DNA from: Pseudobacter sp051955275
Lineage (GTDB): Bacteria; Bacteroidota; Bacteroidia; Chitinophagales; Chitinophagaceae
DNA: 34,056 nt
Direction: 5' to 3'
Assembly: GCF_051955275.1 (NCBI RefSeq)
Contig: NZ_JBQCGW010000320.1
Coordinates: forward strand, 1-34,056
Shown: positions 7,202-15,695 of the stretch, in pieces
Layout: each line of letters begins with the position of its first letter
How positions within the stretch are numbered: position 1 is the stretch's first letter
The notes under the pieces: generated by a model
Seen by the model: the letters and a program-made list of their open reading frames with translations, nothing else
Told to the model about the DNA's origin: nothing
Database searches by the model: none
Program-made: the position numbers and the translations under genes

Positions 7202-8731
7202 TTATGTTTCTGAGATCGTGAAGAAAAAGGTACAGCCCTTGCCAGGCTCTGACTCTACCCAGATCTTACCGCCGTGTAACTCTACTATTTTTTTACAATA
7301 GGCAAGCCCGATTCCCGTGCCTTCATAATCTTCTCTTTTGTGCAGCCGCTTGAACAGCACAAATACTTTTTCTGAATAGGCAGGGTTGATGCCGATGCCA
7401 TTGTCTTTGAAAGAGAACACCCAATGCCCGTTCTCTCTCTCAGCCTTAACACTTACTTCGGGTGCGATATCCTTCTTACGGAATTTCATGGAATTGCTTA
7501 CCAGGTTCTGGAACAATTGCTTCAGTTCCGTTTTATATCCTGTGACCTCCGGTAGTTTGCCGCTTACTACTGTGGCGTTATTCTCGCGGATGCTCCGGTC
7601 AAGGTCATGCAACACGTCTTGTAACAACTCATTGCAATCGATCGGTACAAGTTCTTTCTCTTTTCCCAATCTCGAATAGTCGAGCAGGTTATGGATCAGT
7701 ACCTTCATGCGGTCCGAGGACGCCGTAATGAAATCCAGGTACTGGTCTGCGTTCTTATCGAGCTGCCCATGGTACCGTTTCCGCAACAGGTCCACAAAAC
7801 TGGTAGTGGTACGCAATGGTTCCTGGAGATCATGCGAAGCTACGTAAGCAAACTGTTCCAGGTCGCGGTTTTTTACTTCCAGCTCCGCAGTTCTCATTTT
7901 CACTTTCCTTTCCAGCGAGTTATTCGCCTCGCGGATCTCTCTTTCCAGTTTTTTCTGCTGGGACACGTCCCTGATGGCCGCAGTGAAAAGCATTCCGTCT
8001 TCAGACTTCATAGGACTGAGACTTATTTCGATGGGGAATTCATCCCCGTTCAATCTTCTTCCAAAGAACTCCAGTCCTTCCACAATGGGGCCTGGCTTTT
8101 CGGTTTTGCCGGCGCTGCTGCGTCCCATGGCCAGGAGGCTTTCATATCGTGAAGGCATCAGCAGTTCCACATTGGAACCGATCATGAGATCACGATCATA
8201 GCCGAACATCTTTTCCGTTTGCGCATTCACCAGCTGAATGGTGCCACGATCATCCATGATCACCATACTGTCCGGCGCGGCTTCCAGCAGGTTCCTGAAT
8301 TTCTCTTCCGCTCTTTTGCGTTGTTCCACTTCGGCTTCAAGCTGTTTGGAGGAGCGAAGGGAAAAAGCAACCGGCAGTAACCTGATCAGGTACATCACAG
8401 TCAGCCAGCTCAGAATTCCGGTAGCAAACCGGGTCAATGCATTCAGTCGGTAAAACGGAACCCAGAAAGTGATGGCATCGAACAGGTGCGTGAGGCCGCA
8501 GGCCAGGATGAATGCGGCAAACAGGAAATACAACCTGTAAAACCGGGCATCATGCCTTTTGGATATATAACGCATGATGATCAGCGGGATGGCGAAATAG
8601 GCGGACCAGACAAGCAGGTCACTGATAATATACAGCCATCCATGAAAATCAGTCCAGGTTCCGCATTTCCAGCGGGGAGGCCAGTCCGAAGTATCCAGTA
8701 ACTTTTCAAAGAATTCGATTACCTGCCGCAT
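7202..8731 (-). CDS. Sensor histidine kinase with ethylene receptor-like (ETR1-type) transmembrane domain
   Basis: A 509-residue membrane kinase. Three transmembrane helices (about 33-56, 66-90, 99-122) match the plant ETR1 ethylene-binding domain: D38, Y45, C78 and H82 fall at the positions of ETR1 D25, Y32, C65 and H69 with identical spacing, within ISDLLVWSAYFAIPL and FILACGLTHL. Cys and His bind the Cu(I) cofactor in ETR1. Next come a short coiled coil (128-145), a PAS domain (about 143-257), a second coiled coil (258-290), a HisKA domain with H300 in ASHDLQEPLR, and an ATPase domain with FKDNGIGIN and GTGIGLAYCKKI. It forms an operon with the downstream receiver gene. No chaperone or copper transporter is nearby. 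Ethylene as ligand is inferred from the residues, not demonstrated. Confidence 0.88.
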   Translation of the reverse strand: MRQVIEFFEKLLDTSDWPPRWKCGTWTDFHGWLYIISDLLVWSAYFAIPLIIMRYISKRHDARFYRLYFLFAAFILACGLTHLFDAITFWVPFYRLNALTRFATGILSWLTVMYLIRLLPVAFSLRSSKQLEAEVEQRKRAEEKFRNLLEAAPDSMVIMDDRGTIQLVNAQTEKMFGYDRDLMIGSNVELLMPSRYESLLAMGRSSAGKTEKPGPIVEGLEFFGRRLNGDEFPIEISLSPMKSEDGMLFTAAIRDVSQQKKLEREIREANNSLERKVKMRTAELEVKNRDLEQFAYVASHDLQEPLRTTTSFVDLLRKRYHGQLDKNADQYLDFITASSDRMKVLIHNLLDYSRLGKEKELVPIDCNELLQDVLHDLDRSIRENNATVVSGKLPEVTGYKTELKQLFQNLVSNSMKFRKKDIAPEVSVKAERENGHWVFSFKDNGIGINPAYSEKVFVLFKRLHKREDYEGTGIGLAYCKKIVELHGGKIWVESEPGKGCTFFFTISET

Positions 8732-8798
8732 ACAGTGTTATTGAAGCCACATCCGGCAGTTCTAAACATGCTAGAGCCTGGCTCAGGATGAAGGCCAC

Positions 8799-8830
8799 TA
8801 AAGTTACAATCAATTTCCTTTAATTATCAA
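8799..8830 (-). promoter_or_regulatory. Possible promoter of the ETR1-like kinase operon
   Basis: The minus strand reads TTG (8828-8830), 21 bases, TAACTTTA (8799-8806), one mismatch from TAnnTTTG. It is the best candidate upstream of the kinase start at 8731, but is weaker than the promoters at 33081 and 33206. Confidence 0.3.
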
Positions 8831-9000
8831 GTCAAGGTAAAACAGCCTCATTCACATTGACAATATAAATATTTATTTGACAATTCGCAATCTGCTGGGA
8901 AAGAGAGCGTTTTCGTATTTATTGTCATAGGGGTAAAACGAAAGGATGTGTAATTATCCGGTAAATTGCAGACTAACCTTTGCCCCTAAAAATTCTATGT

Positions 9001-10098
9001 ATGAAATGGCATAACAAAGTCACTTCATTGCTAAATATCACTTATCCCGTTATCCAGGCGCCCATGCTTGGCATTACCACGCCAGAGATGGTGGCAGCTG
9101 TTTCCAACGCCGGTGGGCTGGGATCCCTGCCTGTAGGCGGCCTCTCAGCCGATCAGACAAGGGAACTGATCCGTGCCGTGAAGGAGCGGACCAATAAGCC
9201 TTTCGCCGTTAACCTTTTTGCCCATTCCAACCCCATTTATATTGATCCGTTGGCCTTTTCGGCCATGCAGCAGTTCCTCACCACGTTTGCGGCTGCCCAT
9301 GAAATCGCGTATGTGCCGCCGGTACTGGACCTTCTGAAATACAATACCTATCACCACCAGATAGATGTACTGCTCAGTGAAAAGATCGCCGTGGTGAGCT
9401 TCACTTTCGGGATCCCCGAAGATGAGTATATCGCCACGCTGAAGAACCGGGGCGCCAGGCTGATCGGAACAGCCACCTGTGTGGAAGAAGCCCTGCTGCT
9501 CGACAATAAATTTGTGGATTTGATCACCGCTCAGGGAGCCGAAGCGGGTGGACATCGTGGTACTTTTATAACAGACGGTCCGCCGCCGATGATCGGCACC
9601 ATGAGCCTCGTTCCCCAGATCGTGGATGCTACCCGCCGGCCGGTGCTGGCTGCAGGTGGCATCGCCGATGGCAGTACCATGATGGCTGCTATGATGCTGG
9701 GCGCGCAGGGCGTACAGGTAGGCAGTGCCTTCCTGGTCTGTAATGAAAGCTCAGCGCCGGTGTCGCACAAGCACCGGATCCAGAATGCATCGGCCAGCGA
9801 TGCGATCTTAACCAGGAATTTGTCAGGGAGATGGGCAAGAGGTATCGAAAATAAACTCATCCGCGCTATTTCGGAATCAGGCCTCACGCCACTGCCCTAC
9901 CCTGTTCAGCAAAGTCTGACGGCAAGCATAAGAAGTTTCGCGCAGCAGAAGGATCTGGCGGATTTCACTACCATGTGGGCCGGGCAATCAGCATCAAAGG
10001 CTGTGAGAAAGTCAGCCGCTGCGATATTCCAGTCATTTATTGATCAGGCGCAAACGAGCTTTGAGCAGATAGAGAAGCATGTGCAGGTGAGGGATTGA
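9001..10098 (+). CDS. NAD(P)H-dependent flavin oxidoreductase / nitronate monooxygenase family
   Basis: An FMN-dependent TIM-barrel enzyme of the 2-nitropropane dioxygenase/nitronate monooxygenase family, which oxidises alkyl nitronates; related enzymes are FabK-like reductases. The 365-residue protein shows the N-terminal flavin-contact segment YPVIQAPMLGITTPEMVAAV, GGLGSLPVGG, the AQGAEAGGHRG motif (177-187) with candidate catalytic H185, and the phosphate-binding loop AAGGIADG (217-224). The ATG at 9001 is chosen; an in-frame TTG at 8980 sits inside a CTAACCTTTG promoter-like sequence. It is a single-gene unit converging on the SMC operon, with 55 bases between their ends. Physiological substrate unknown. 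Confidence 0.88.
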   Translation: MKWHNKVTSLLNITYPVIQAPMLGITTPEMVAAVSNAGGLGSLPVGGLSADQTRELIRAVKERTNKPFAVNLFAHSNPIYIDPLAFSAMQQFLTTFAAAHEIAYVPPVLDLLKYNTYHHQIDVLLSEKIAVVSFTFGIPEDEYIATLKNRGARLIGTATCVEEALLLDNKFVDLITAQGAEAGGHRGTFITDGPPPMIGTMSLVPQIVDATRRPVLAAGGIADGSTMMAAMMLGAQGVQVGSAFLVCNESSAPVSHKHRIQNASASDAILTRNLSGRWARGIENKLIRAISESGLTPLPYPVQQSLTASIRSFAQQKDLADFTTMWAGQSASKAVRKSAAAIFQSFIDQAQTSFEQIEKHVQVRD

Positions 10099-10153
10099 TC
10101 GATATCAGGAACCTAGTCCCTTTTCAAACAGGTATCGCTGAATAAATGCCTGA

Positions 10154-13100
10154 TCACGATATGGATTTTCCCTTTTCATTTCTGGTTGCCTTTCGCTGCT
10201 TCTCTTTCAATTCCATTTTGGTCATATTGAAAAGAATACTGTTCCTGCTGTTCACTCTTTGCACCAGGTGTACGTGTGCAATAAAGTCTTCCACAATCTG
10301 TATTTTATCACTTGGAGTAACCACCAGTAACTGCAGGTGTAACTGCTTACACAGTTCCATCAGATACGTAGCCTTCTCTTCATCCTGGTTACTGAAGCTC
10401 TCATCCACTGCAATGAATCGAAGACTTCTCGCATTTTTTCCCTCCCTTGTAATACCGAATTGATAAGCGATTGCCGAACAAAGAATAGTATATGTCAGTT
10501 GGGCTTTCTCCCCACCGGAAAGCTGTCCCATCTGCCTGTACGTTTTTTTCAGCTCATCTGTATTCCTGAAACGTTCATCAGCCCAGAATTCAAACCAGTT
10601 CCGGACATCCAGTACCCGGCCGCGATATGACTCCCCTTCATCCAGGTTGTTGATAAGGGGCTGCACCTTAGTTCTGAAATGTGCAGCTTTCTCATCAAAT
10701 GAACTTTGCTGCCAGTTCACAGCCTGCGGAAGTGCTTCAAGCAACATATTCCTGAATTCTTTAACGGTTGCATCTGCAACAGAGCGGATTCCCAATTGAA
10801 TATATGTATCCGGAAGTCTGTTGAAGTTGATGCCCGCGAGGGATTTGTTCAGTACATCGATGCTCTGACGAATGGTTTGCTCCCAGTTACTGAGCTCTTC
10901 ATTGAGCTCTCCCATTTTATATACCATGGTATCATGGAGGTAGCGCTCAAAATCTTTTTTGTACTTTGGCAGATTATCTGTTTCCAGCTTGTCCAGCCAC
11001 TCGATGTATTCTCCTGCGAACTCTTTTTCATTCGAGAAAGGTTGAACATCCGCTGCCCAGTCTGTAAATCTTTGCAGCGTTTCCAATGGCGGGTTCTTGA
11101 TCTTATGGATGGACCTTTCAATAAAGCTTCCTTCCCTGCTCACCATCTCTTCAATTTTCTGAGCCCTTTCTTCAATTTTATCCTTCAGTCCGGAAAACTG
11201 TTCCTGGATATTTTTGAGGGAAATTTCGGCAAGCCCGGTACTGTACTTTTGTTGAAACTCCAGCAATCTTTCTTTATCCTCAGCAGAAAGAATATTTAAT
11301 GCAGGCATTAGCCCACGCTGATCTGCATCCATTTCTTCAAGCCTTGTTTCATCAACTTTGATCCTTCCGACAAGTTCATCCCGCTCCGCTTCCAGCTCAT
11401 TTCTTTTTTTAAGAAGTTCATCAACCTGCTTCGTCAGGATTTTCAACTGATCGCTCGACTCTTTGAGGGAACCGATCTGATCCTGTGTTTTCTTGATTGT
11501 CCTTTGAACAGCACTAACGTTCAACAGGTCAAACCTGCTTTGCTCAGTGATCTGCATCACAGCATTCAACTGACGTTGAAATTTTTTATTCTTAGCTTCA
11601 GATCTTTGTTCCGCCTCGCCCGCTTTCTCAATTTCGGCCAGTAACTGCAAACGTCTGTTCTGAAGGGCTTCCCGCTTACGTTCATTATTCCACCCCATCA
11701 CATAATTACTGGCATCATTACTTTGAGGGCGATCATCTTTTTCATGTCTGGAGCGGTTCTTGATCAGTCCATACACCGTTATGGCTTTATCATAGCGCTC
11801 CAGCTCTTTTTCATTATTGGCGCAATAATAATCCATGTGCACAATGATATGCTGTTCCACCCAATCACTTAAAGGATGTTCAGGATGGAATTCCAGCAGG
11901 TTCACTATGGCGCCATCTTCGGAGTGTCTGGGCACCGCTATATCCTGAACATGTTCATATATCAGCCTGGCCCTCAGGTTCGTTTGATTCACATACTTGC
12001 TGACCTTACGGTAATGCTTATGCGGGACCAGCATTCGGATGGCAAGTCCACGTAACAGTTTTTCCATTGCCGGTTGCCATTCCAGTTCCTCCGTTCTCAC
12101 CTGCATCAACTCTCCTGCAAACGGCAGCTCTGACGTATCAAGCTTCAATGCAGCACAGATATCCTTTCTGAGGGCAACCAGATGTCCGGGAATATTATGC
12201 TTGCTGTGTTGAAGCATATTGAACTCTTCCTCAATACGGTTCTTTTCCTCTTCGGCTTTCTTTAATCTATCCTTTGCATCCCATCTTTCTTCATCATTAT
12301 TCCTGACCTCCGTTTGTACTTTTTTACTGATCCTGTCTGCCTCCTTTAGTATCCGCTGGAAAGAAGGTTCGTCAACTGGCTGGTCCTGAATTCCCAGCTC
12401 GCGGCTCCAGTCATTGAATTTTTCCAATGCCAGTTCTGCCTGTCTGAGCTGGACTTCCTGGTTCTCCAGGTCTTTCTCCAATTGCAACAAACGTTGTCCG
12501 GCCTTATTACTATCCAGCTGGTTTTGCAGTTGCCTCTCCTCTTCCAGCATTGAAGAGATCCTGAGCCTGGCTTCTGCCAGCTTTTCCTGCAATGCTTTCA
12601 CTTCCTTTTTACCCAGCACAATACCTGCATCAAGCAGGTTGTATTTGGTATAAATATTCCATAATCTGGCAATATCGATTTCCTCTTTGGCTCTCACCAG
12701 TTCATCAGCCTGTTCCTTATAAACCAGGAAACTCTTCTGCAACGGCTTGAGTAACCTGATCTGCTCCTCCACTTTTTCAATATTCCGTTGCGCATCCAGC
12801 AGTGTGCCGAGGTGTTTCTTCAGGTCCTGGAACTGCTCTTCCATATTGCGGGGCTCCAGCATATGCGTGCGGATGAAACCATTGAGCTCACCAAGCACTT
12901 TGATACCCACCGTTTGGTTGAAAAGCCCCAATGCCTGTATGCTCTGCATACCAAGCACATCCACCATGCGTTGTGCATAGCGGCTCGCACTATCGAACCA
13001 CTCTACTGTTTTACGACCTTTATTATGTTGTGTATCGATTCGCTTTCTCCAATTGCCATTCAGATCAAAGGGCTTAAAATCATCTTCAATATGGAGTGGT

Positions 13101-13564
13101 TTATGAGCGATGGCAAATACGCGCTTCATTTCATTGCCACTGAAGTAACGCACCTGGAAAAGTGTAACGTATTGTTCAGCCTCATTCGCGAAATGCGCCA
13201 GAAGCACACTGTAGGCGGTCTCGCGGGATTCCCGCAGGTAAAGGGTTTTGGTTCCCTGCCCATTCTCAGTACCTACTGTACCGTATCCACCCATGATATA
13301 GGATTCTTCGGTACGGTCGCCTTTCTTTTCAGAGCCTGAGCTCTGGTTATAGAAACGATATTTTTTTTCAGGAACAATAAGCGTCAGCAATGCATCCACG
13401 AAAGTGGTCTTGCCACTTCCGTTGGCGCCGGTGAGCAGGGATGTTTCCCCACCAGGATTGATCTTCCACACATGTTCATCAAATGTACCCCAGTTGAAGA
13501 TCTCCATATACTGCAACCTGAACCCGCTCTTGCCATCATCCGTGCTGAATACCGTTAGCTGCAT
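10154..13564 (-). CDS. jetC: SMC-like ATPase of a Wadjet/MksBEF condensin (JetC/MksB)
   Basis: The motor subunit, expected to extrude DNA loops with its kleisin (JetA) and KITE (JetB) partners. Of 1136 residues, the N-terminal ATPase lobe has Walker A GANGSGKT (46-53). Long coiled-coil arms follow (about 270-470 and 640-900, Leu/Glu/Lys/Arg-rich heptads) around a non-coiled middle. The C-terminal lobe has the signature QLSGGEKAQ (about 1014-1022) and Walker B FIAVDES (about 1050-1056). Length and order fit COG4913-type proteins. The ATG at 13564 gives MQLTVFSTDDGK; a longer frame from 13675 adds 37 unlikely residues. It overlaps jetB by 29 bases, indicating translational coupling. The expected fourth gene, jetD/mksG, does not follow: 55 bases later the opposite-strand flavoenzyme gene ends. 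Confidence 0.9.
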   Translation of the reverse strand: MQLTVFSTDDGKSGFRLQYMEIFNWGTFDEHVWKINPGGETSLLTGANGSGKTTFVDALLTLIVPEKKYRFYNQSSGSEKKGDRTEESYIMGGYGTVGTENGQGTKTLYLRESRETAYSVLLAHFANEAEQYVTLFQVRYFSGNEMKRVFAIAHKPLHIEDDFKPFDLNGNWRKRIDTQHNKGRKTVEWFDSASRYAQRMVDVLGMQSIQALGLFNQTVGIKVLGELNGFIRTHMLEPRNMEEQFQDLKKHLGTLLDAQRNIEKVEEQIRLLKPLQKSFLVYKEQADELVRAKEEIDIARLWNIYTKYNLLDAGIVLGKKEVKALQEKLAEARLRISSMLEEERQLQNQLDSNKAGQRLLQLEKDLENQEVQLRQAELALEKFNDWSRELGIQDQPVDEPSFQRILKEADRISKKVQTEVRNNDEERWDAKDRLKKAEEEKNRIEEEFNMLQHSKHNIPGHLVALRKDICAALKLDTSELPFAGELMQVRTEELEWQPAMEKLLRGLAIRMLVPHKHYRKVSKYVNQTNLRARLIYEHVQDIAVPRHSEDGAIVNLLEFHPEHPLSDWVEQHIIVHMDYYCANNEKELERYDKAITVYGLIKNRSRHEKDDRPQSNDASNYVMGWNNERKREALQNRRLQLLAEIEKAGEAEQRSEAKNKKFQRQLNAVMQITEQSRFDLLNVSAVQRTIKKTQDQIGSLKESSDQLKILTKQVDELLKKRNELEAERDELVGRIKVDETRLEEMDADQRGLMPALNILSAEDKERLLEFQQKYSTGLAEISLKNIQEQFSGLKDKIEERAQKIEEMVSREGSFIERSIHKIKNPPLETLQRFTDWAADVQPFSNEKEFAGEYIEWLDKLETDNLPKYKKDFERYLHDTMVYKMGELNEELSNWEQTIRQSIDVLNKSLAGINFNRLPDTYIQLGIRSVADATVKEFRNMLLEALPQAVNWQQSSFDEKAAHFRTKVQPLINNLDEGESYRGRVLDVRNWFEFWADERFRNTDELKKTYRQMGQLSGGEKAQLTYTILCSAIAYQFGITREGKNARSLRFIAVDESFSNQDEEKATYLMELCKQLHLQLLVVTPSDKIQIVEDFIAHVHLVQRVNSRNSILFNMTKMELKEKQRKATRNEKGKSIS

Positions 13565-14114
13565 GTGCCTGTAATTGTTGTTTGAAGTTTTCCAATATTT
13601 CGTTATCAACTTTTGCCTTGATGATCTTGCGGACCCTGAATTTCTGTTCATCAGGTATATCATGATCTTCCACACGATGCAGGAATCCCATCTCTTCCAC
13701 GCGATCGATCAGCTTATCGAGCTCTTTGATGAATTTCACACGGCTGGCATTTTCTTTAAAGAAGAGTTCAGCATACTCTTTGATCTCGCGTCGCTTCCGG
13801 ATCAATTCCCGGCTGGTAACCTCTCCTACTTCGAACTCCGCCATCATATCGCGCAGCAAAACCAGCAATACACTTTCTTCATAGTTGATGTTTGTCCGGC
13901 GGACCCATCCTGCCGTACTGTCTTCTTCATCGAGTTTCATCTGCTCCAGGTATGCATAGCCATCATCCTTGTCAAGTACCAGGATCAGTCCAAGCTGTTG
14001 CAGGAAAATAGTGAGCTCACCCTGGTATTGCAGCAGCTGTTCCCAGGCTCTCTTTTCAAAATACTCAACTGGCCCTTTCAGCAGTTTGATGAATAATCCG
14101 GTGTATGGAAGCAT
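13536..14114 (-). CDS. jetB: DUF4194 protein, KITE-like subunit of a Wadjet/MksBEF condensin (JetB/MksE)
   Basis: A 192-residue accessory subunit expected to form tandem winged-helix domains that bind the kleisin JetA. The family is DUF4194: an N-terminal helical segment (LFIKLLKGPVEYFEKRAWEQ), a middle strand region with the TNINYEESVLLVLLRD motif, an EVTSRELIRKRREIKEYAELFF helix pair and a C-terminal region ending in a lysine-rich tail. It sits between jetA (26-base gap) and jetC (29-base overlap) in the canonical order A-B-C. Confidence 0.87.
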   Translation of the reverse strand: MLPYTGLFIKLLKGPVEYFEKRAWEQLLQYQGELTIFLQQLGLILVLDKDDGYAYLEQMKLDEEDSTAGWVRRTNINYEESVLLVLLRDMMAEFEVGEVTSRELIRKRREIKEYAELFFKENASRVKFIKELDKLIDRVEEMGFLHRVEDHDIPDEQKFRVRKIIKAKVDNEILENFKQQLQAHAANGIQHG

Positions 14115-14140
14115 TAGAATTCTTTTAATGTTTGAATGAA

Positions 14141-15607
14141 CTAACGGCTGAAAAGCAGGTACGGCACTTCAATAAAACGCGTTTGCTCCTTATTCAGCGG
14201 TATCAGCTCTTTCATATTGGGCAAGGTCTGAACGCGATTACCCTTTTCTTTGAGAAAGCTGAAATAACTGACAACTTCACCCACCCCATGTTCCAGCCCT
14301 ACTGTATCGATGATCTCACGCAGAGTGGCTGTATGATGTTTTTCCAGCACTGTTTCCACCTGGCCCCATAATTTCTTTTTATCAATAAAGGCAGTATTGA
14401 GCATCCTGTTGAAACGTTCCAGGTCTTCCACTTTTTCAGAAGCATTGGCAGGTTGTTTCACTACAGGCGGAGCAGATTTAGGCATCAGTGTGAGCTTGCG
14501 CTCCATGCTCATTTTTATCTCTGCCGCCCCGGTAGTGGTAAGGCCTGCATCCACTTTATTCTCATCCATCAGCTGGAATACCAGGTCCTTGATGGAACTG
14601 ATCTGCTGACGGAGTCTTCTGTGACGTGCGATCTCTTTCTCAGTGATGATGCGGCTCAGTTTCTCCGCCATCTTATCGTTGGCATCGTACACACTGCGCC
14701 CCTGCTGCAACAGCAGGCTTTTTATATTACGGACATAATTACTGTTGGTTTCAATCTCACGTTCCTGCAACAATGCCAGCAGGCTGTCCGTCATCTGTTT
14801 CCATTCCTCCTGTCCGCTGCGGCTGATGAGGAAGTCCCAGAATGCATAGAAACTCTTGCCCTGGTCGCTTTTGCGGAGCTCATCATATGCGCCGAAAGCA
14901 AATCCCAGGATGGCACCCTTGCTGGCTTCCGCCTTCGTGTGTTGCTCCACGATAGCACGGTGGATGCCTTTGAAATTATCTTCCACCTCCCTGAAATCAC
15001 TGAGGAGCTCGTAGCTGAGACGAATGAACCAGTCGAGCCGCTCCGTTACCTGCGCATTGCTGAACACTTCCGGCTGGTAGCCCATTTCCAGTTTCTTGAT
15101 CTCCCTGTCTATTTCCGCACGTTTATTCTTCAGGTCTTCCAGGCGGGCGGCGCTGTTGTCCTGCGTGTATTCCACCATTTCCTTAAGGGTCTGGAAGAGG
15201 AAGCGGAAACGGCTTTCAGTACCCACGAATTGTCTTTTCTGGAGGCTCTGCAGCCACTGGAACACTTTTTCGGTATGGGAACTGAGCTGGTACTGGGTCA
15301 CGGAATCCCCGTCCGGAAAATCCTGGAGCAGTCTTTTCTGTACCCAGTTGAGCAGGTATTTGCGTGCACGGCTCTCCTCATCCTCCCCGAATTCGATCCG
15401 GGCTTCCTCCAGGTCCTCTGTGCCTTCCGCATGGGTACGCAGTTCCTCCGCCAGTACGGATGTAAGTACCGGTTCCGGAATACTCAGCCTGTTCTCGGAT
15501 TTGAAGGTCTGGTACAGGAATGGCAATACCCAGTGGGCATTGCGCATACGGATCATTTGTACAGCAGGAGAAGTGGTTAACAGTTCAGATATTTCGGATT
15601 GCAACAT
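14141..15607 (-). CDS. jetA: DUF3375 protein, kleisin subunit of a Wadjet/MksBEF condensin (JetA/MksF)
   Basis: A 488-residue kleisin-type subunit that would bridge the SMC heads. It fits DUF3375 in length and content: a helical N-terminal domain with AVQMIRMRNAHWVLPFLYQTF, the central helices SRFRFLFQTLKEMVEYTQDN and LEDLKNKRAEIDREIKKLE, a linker rich in Ala/Pro/Lys (about 375-395) and a C-terminal winged-helix-like region. The ATG at 15607 is preferred over a TTG at 15634. It is the first gene of the minus-strand jetABC operon and is divergent from the metallophosphoesterase gene, with 88 bases between. In plasmid-defence Wadjet systems this set works with nuclease JetD, which is absent here. 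Confidence 0.88.
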   Translation of the reverse strand: MLQSEISELLTTSPAVQMIRMRNAHWVLPFLYQTFKSENRLSIPEPVLTSVLAEELRTHAEGTEDLEEARIEFGEDEESRARKYLLNWVQKRLLQDFPDGDSVTQYQLSSHTEKVFQWLQSLQKRQFVGTESRFRFLFQTLKEMVEYTQDNSAARLEDLKNKRAEIDREIKKLEMGYQPEVFSNAQVTERLDWFIRLSYELLSDFREVEDNFKGIHRAIVEQHTKAEASKGAILGFAFGAYDELRKSDQGKSFYAFWDFLISRSGQEEWKQMTDSLLALLQEREIETNSNYVRNIKSLLLQQGRSVYDANDKMAEKLSRIITEKEIARHRRLRQQISSIKDLVFQLMDENKVDAGLTTTGAAEIKMSMERKLTLMPKSAPPVVKQPANASEKVEDLERFNRMLNTAFIDKKKLWGQVETVLEKHHTATLREIIDTVGLEHGVGEVVSYFSFLKEKGNRVQTLPNMKELIPLNKEQTRFIEVPYLLFSR

Positions 15608-15695
15608 GCTTTCTTCACGAGATTTGGCGCCCAATTTATTAATAATACCCTAATAGTTAAAAAAACTATCTTCACATCCTATAAAACCTCCTTAG

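Noticed and set aside
14453..15580. Long open frame of 375 codons on the plus strand
   Set aside because: It lies entirely antisense to jetA, has no recognisable family and a composition expected from reading the opposite strand of a helical protein.
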